8,015 nt of DNA from Methanomicrobiaceae archaeon (lineage in GTDB: Archaea; Halobacteriota; Methanomicrobia; Methanomicrobiales; Methanomicrobiaceae), in assembly GCA_030628325.1 (NCBI GenBank), contig DAOVRB010000030.1, forward strand, positions 1-8,015. The letters run 5' to 3'. The translations under genes and the position numbers were made by a program. The number at the start of each line of letters is the position of its first letter. Position 1 is the stretch's first letter. Below, piece by piece: positions 6,829-8,015 of the stretch. A model generated the notes under the pieces. That model had not been told where the DNA came from and did not search any database. It saw only the letters and a list, made by a program, of their open reading frames with translations.

Positions 6829-6830
6829 AA
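6816..6830 (-). terminator. Possible T-rich terminator of fdhD
   Basis: Reading leftward from the fdhD stop at 6942, the first strong T tract on the minus strand is TTCTATTTTTCTTTC, which lies over the last codons of the convergent U32 gene. The two convergent transcripts would then overlap by about 125 bases. Weakly supported. Confidence 0.3.
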
Positions 6831-6905
6831 TCAATATAATGAGATGGGGGATTTGGCTATGACTTATGACTTGGTTACCTTTCATCACATCATCACGCCC
6901 CTCTA

Positions 6906-6928
6906 TCTTTCTTCCCTTTTCTCCTTCC
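6906..6928 (+). terminator. Pyrimidine-rich terminator of the U32 gene
   Basis: About 80 bases after the U32 stop the plus strand is a nearly pure pyrimidine run with TTT, TT and TTTT clusters. The rest of the 113-base convergent gap contains nothing else recognisable. Likely termination zone for the plus-strand gene. Confidence 0.4.
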
Positions 6929-6941
6929 ACCTAAGTATGAT

Positions 6942-7697
6942 TCATCCAGTTAATCCCATCAGGTCTCTTTGTTTTATGTCGCGAACTCTCTCCGGATGAG
7001 TATATATTGTGAACCTCTCTCCTCTGGAGAAGCAGATGAGGGTTATGCCGGTCCGGTCGGCAGTCAGTATGCCCTGGTCTGTAGATGCAGCCCTGGAGAT
7101 GATTATTGGTATGCCGGCGTTTGCACTTTTGGAGATCATTCCTGAGGGTTGTCTCCCTGTACAGGCTATATAACATTCTGAAAGATCTATCCCGTTTAAT
7201 GCAGCATACCCAACCAGTTTGTCAACCGTATTGTGGCGGCCAATATCACAACTTTTTGAAACTATGTTTCCGTTTGAAAAGAGGACAGAACAATGCACCC
7301 CGCCGGTTTTTTTCCAGGTCTCTGATTCGATTTCACTGGTTGCCCTGAATATATCATCAGGTGTGATTGTCAGCGATGAGTTTACTGCATGTGGAATATT
7401 CCTGATCCCGCAACCACCACCTGACCTGAATTCTTTTTCAAAAGACTGCCTGTCTGATGTTGCTTCCACCCGGATTTCATTGCCTGAAACTTCTACATTT
7501 TTAACCTGCCCGGCAAGCCCTTCACAAATTACAAAACCTGCTCCAAGTTCTTTTAACTGCTCAGGACTTGCAACCTGTTCGGTAATAAACCGGTTGTTCA
7601 GGTACAGGGTGAAACGTTCCTCCCTGATTACATCATCCATAAATCGTGTTACTGAACTATTCTTTACACGTATTGCGGGATACTGATCCATTACCAA
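6942..7697 (-). CDS. fdhD: FdhD, formate dehydrogenase sulfurtransferase accessory protein
   Basis: 251 residues from the TTG at 7697, or 249 from the ATG at 7691. FdhD moves sulfur from a cysteine desulfurase to the Mo/W-bis-PGD cofactor of formate dehydrogenase and inserts it; it is cytosolic. Family motifs: GAGFVICEGL (52-61), GGGCGIRN (93-100), GGVHCSVLF (132-140), CDIGRHNTVDKLVG (150-163), CTGRQPSGMISKSA (179-192), GIPIIISRAAST (195-206) and RGERFTIYTHPERV (225-238). The usual CxxC sulfur-carrying loop is here C96-G-I-R99, so only the first cysteine remains; C136 in GGVHC is another cysteine near a conserved motif. The gene is convergent with the U32 gene, and its promoter carries the 32-bp element shared with the bactofilin-like gene. 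Formate dehydrogenase genes are not in the window but may lie just to the right. Identification is secure; activity with one cysteine is uncertain. Confidence 0.92.
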   Translation of the reverse strand: MVMDQYPAIRVKNSSVTRFMDDVIREERFTLYLNNRFITEQVASPEQLKELGAGFVICEGLAGQVKNVEVSGNEIRVEATSDRQSFEKEFRSGGGCGIRNIPHAVNSSLTITPDDIFRATSEIESETWKKTGGVHCSVLFSNGNIVSKSCDIGRHNTVDKLVGYAALNGIDLSECYIACTGRQPSGMISKSANAGIPIIISRAASTDQGILTADRTGITLICFSRGERFTIYTHPERVRDIKQRDLMGLTG

Positions 7698-7711
7698 ATG
7701 TTATCCTCCTT
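7697..7711 (-). promoter_or_regulatory. fdhD ribosome binding site, favours a TTG start
   Basis: On the minus strand AAGGAGG (7711-7705) is 7 bases before TTG at 7697 but 13 bases before the first ATG at 7691. Spacing for the other clear sites here is 7-8 bases, so the rarer TTG is better placed. The two choices differ by only two residues (M-V before M-D-Q-Y). Confidence 0.5.
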
Positions 7712-7744
7712 ATCTCTAATCCACCATAAGCCTTCAATTTTGAT

Positions 7745-7776
7745 AAATTATAGTTACGAACGTCACTTTTTGAACT
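7745..7776 (-). promoter_or_regulatory. Shared 32-bp promoter element, copy 2 (upstream of fdhD)
   Basis: On the minus strand this is AGTTCAAAAAGTGACG then TTCGTAACTATAATTT, differing from copy 1 at 2242-2273 by one base. TATAAT would place transcription near 7724, with a leader of about 27 bases before TTG at 7697, containing the strong SD. The imperfect palindrome GTgACGttCGTaAC again touches the TATA box. Flanking bases on both sides diverge from copy 1, so the match is limited to this block. Confidence 0.6.
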
Positions 7777-7805
7777 AATATAAATCGCGAAACGCGGTTT
7801 ATATT
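7777..7805. repeat. Inverted repeat A, 13-bp stem with AAA loop
   Basis: AATATAAATCGCG (7777-7789) and CGCGGTTTATATT (7793-7805) are reverse complements apart from one T-G wobble at 7785/7797. It directly abuts element copy 2. Both arms contain a TATAAA-like sequence, one per strand, so the dyad could also hold divergent promoters. It could act as an operator or as an RNA hairpin. Confidence 0.7.
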
Positions 7806-7821
7806 GGTTATTTTTAAAAAC

Positions 7822-7847
7822 GTGCATGACGCCTGAGCGTCAGGCAC
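7822..7847. repeat. Inverted repeat B, 10-bp GC-rich stem
   Basis: GTGC-a-TGACGC (7822-7832) pairs with GCGTCA-g-GCAC (7837-7847) around the tetraloop CTGA, with a single A-G mismatch. An alternative, mutually exclusive stem GCCTGA/TCAGGC (7831-7836 with 7840-7845) overlaps it. On the minus strand the hairpin is followed by CG and TTTTT, like an intrinsic terminator, although no leftward gene is visible to its right. Confidence 0.65.
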
Positions 7848-7853
7848 TGTTGA

Positions 7854-7878
7854 ATAAAAATGTCTCTCTCATTTTTAT
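7854..7878. repeat. Inverted repeat C, 8-bp AT stem
   Basis: ATAAAAAT (7854-7861) and ATTTTTAT (7871-7878) are perfect reverse complements around a 9-base pyrimidine loop GTCTCTCTC. Weak as an RNA stem because it is all A-T; more plausible as a protein-binding dyad or by chance in AT-rich DNA. Confidence 0.45.
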
Positions 7879-7884
7879 GGGAAT

Positions 7885-7901
7885 ACGTTCGGAACTATAA
7901 T
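7885..7901 (+). promoter_or_regulatory. Core of the shared promoter element, copy 3
   Basis: ACGTTCGGAACTATAAT matches the 17-base core of copies 1 and 2 at 16 of 17 positions (G for T at 7892). It faces rightward, about 95 bp before the ATG at 7997. The substitution creates a perfect GTTC-G-GAAC dyad. Bases outside the core are not conserved. Confidence 0.5.
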
Positions 7902-7904
7902 GAA

Positions 7905-7938
7905 GAAAACCAGACTTTTTACTAAAAGTTTGGTTTTC
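7905..7938. repeat. Inverted repeat D, 15-bp stem with TACT loop
   Basis: GAAAACCAGACTTTT (7905-7919) and AAAAGTTTGGTTTTC (7924-7938) pair completely with one G-T wobble (7913/7930). It ends three bases before a TATATAT box and so could be an operator for the right-edge gene. If transcription starts instead from copy 3, the start would fall inside this dyad. Confidence 0.65.
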
Positions 7939-7941
7939 GAC

Positions 7942-7948
7942 TATATAT
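7942..7948 (+). promoter_or_regulatory. Candidate TATA box for the right-edge gene
   Basis: TATATAT preceded by TTCGAC. Transcription would begin near 7970, leaving a leader of about 27 bases that contains AGGTGA. This is closer to the archaeal TATA consensus than the TATAAT in copy 3, so either or both may be used. Confidence 0.45.
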
Positions 7949-7996
7949 GGATCCGGGTACTGAGGTATTGAAATTGTAATATAGGTGAGTTATTAA

Positions 7997-8015
7997 ATGG
8001 TGTTCAGTCCAATAA
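7997..8015 (+). CDS. Start of an unidentified gene, cut by the window end
   Basis: ATG at 7997 opens a frame for the six complete codons available (M-V-F-S-P-I). It is preceded by AGGTGA (7983-7988) with 8 bases of spacing, and by a TATA box about 50 bases upstream, which together support a real start. Six residues cannot identify a family. Because the gene is divergent from fdhD across a dense regulatory region, a formate-related gene such as a formate transporter or formate dehydrogenase subunit is a reasonable guess, but only a guess. Confidence 0.45.

Noticed and set aside
7219..7686. Plus-strand open frame of 155 codons
   Set aside because: It is antisense to fdhD, whose conserved motifs are clear on the minus strand; composition is that of a mirrored reading frame.
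7843..7852. GGCACTGTTG, identical to the tip of IS6-family (IS26-like) terminal repeats
   Set aside because: Only ten bases match, no transposase or partner end is found, and half of it belongs to inverted repeat B; a remnant cannot be supported.
7826..7900. 24-codon plus-strand frame in the fdhD upstream region
   Set aside because: No ribosome binding site precedes it and it is made almost wholly of the inverted repeats and the TATA-element core.

Overview
The window reads as chromosomal DNA of a euryarchaeal methanogen, most likely a Methanomicrobiales-type organism. The reasons are a deoxyadenosine deaminase-type amidohydrolase paired with a 6-oxopurine nucleoside phosphorylase, a very long U32 protein with a DUF3656-like middle, a short methanogen-like FdhD, TATAAT-like archaeal promoter boxes 40-100 bp upstream of genes, AGGAGG/GGTGA ribosome binding sites and T-rich tracts in place of bacterial terminators. 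This placement is inference from gene content; no database was searched.

Layout. 1-50: tandem 10-bp repeat, read on the minus strand as a ladder of T5 tracts just behind the first operon. 79-2075 (minus): two-gene operon, phosphorylase then dadD, overlapping by ATGA; together they should deaminate and phosphorolyse 5'-deoxyadenosine, methylthioadenosine and related by-products of SAM chemistry. 2076-2335: divergent intergenic region carrying a 32-bp promoter element. 2336-4020 (plus): a bactofilin-like beta-helix protein translationally coupled (ATGA) to a Rossmann-type putative methyltransferase of unknown substrate. 4021-4185: T-rich terminator, two palindromes and a promoter. 4186-6828 (plus): 880-residue U32-family protein, probably an RNA hydroxylase related to RlhA, with a second cysteine-bearing half fused at the C-terminus. 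6829-6941: short convergent gap with T-rich tracts. 6942-7697 (minus): fdhD, the sulfur carrier that matures formate dehydrogenase. 7698-7996: an intergenic region dense in inverted repeats, followed by the first six codons of a plus-strand gene cut by the window edge.

The most unusual signals are regulatory. A 32-bp element (31/32 identical) lies upstream of both the bactofilin-like gene (2242-2273, plus) and fdhD (7745-7776, minus), and its 17-bp core recurs at 7885-7901 facing the right-edge gene. Between and beside the last two copies sit four hairpin-forming inverted repeats within about 160 bp. This suggests a shared regulator linking formate metabolism genes and the bactofilin/methyltransferase pair, although a small inverted-repeat element is an alternative. 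No rRNA, tRNA, CRISPR array or intact insertion sequence was seen.
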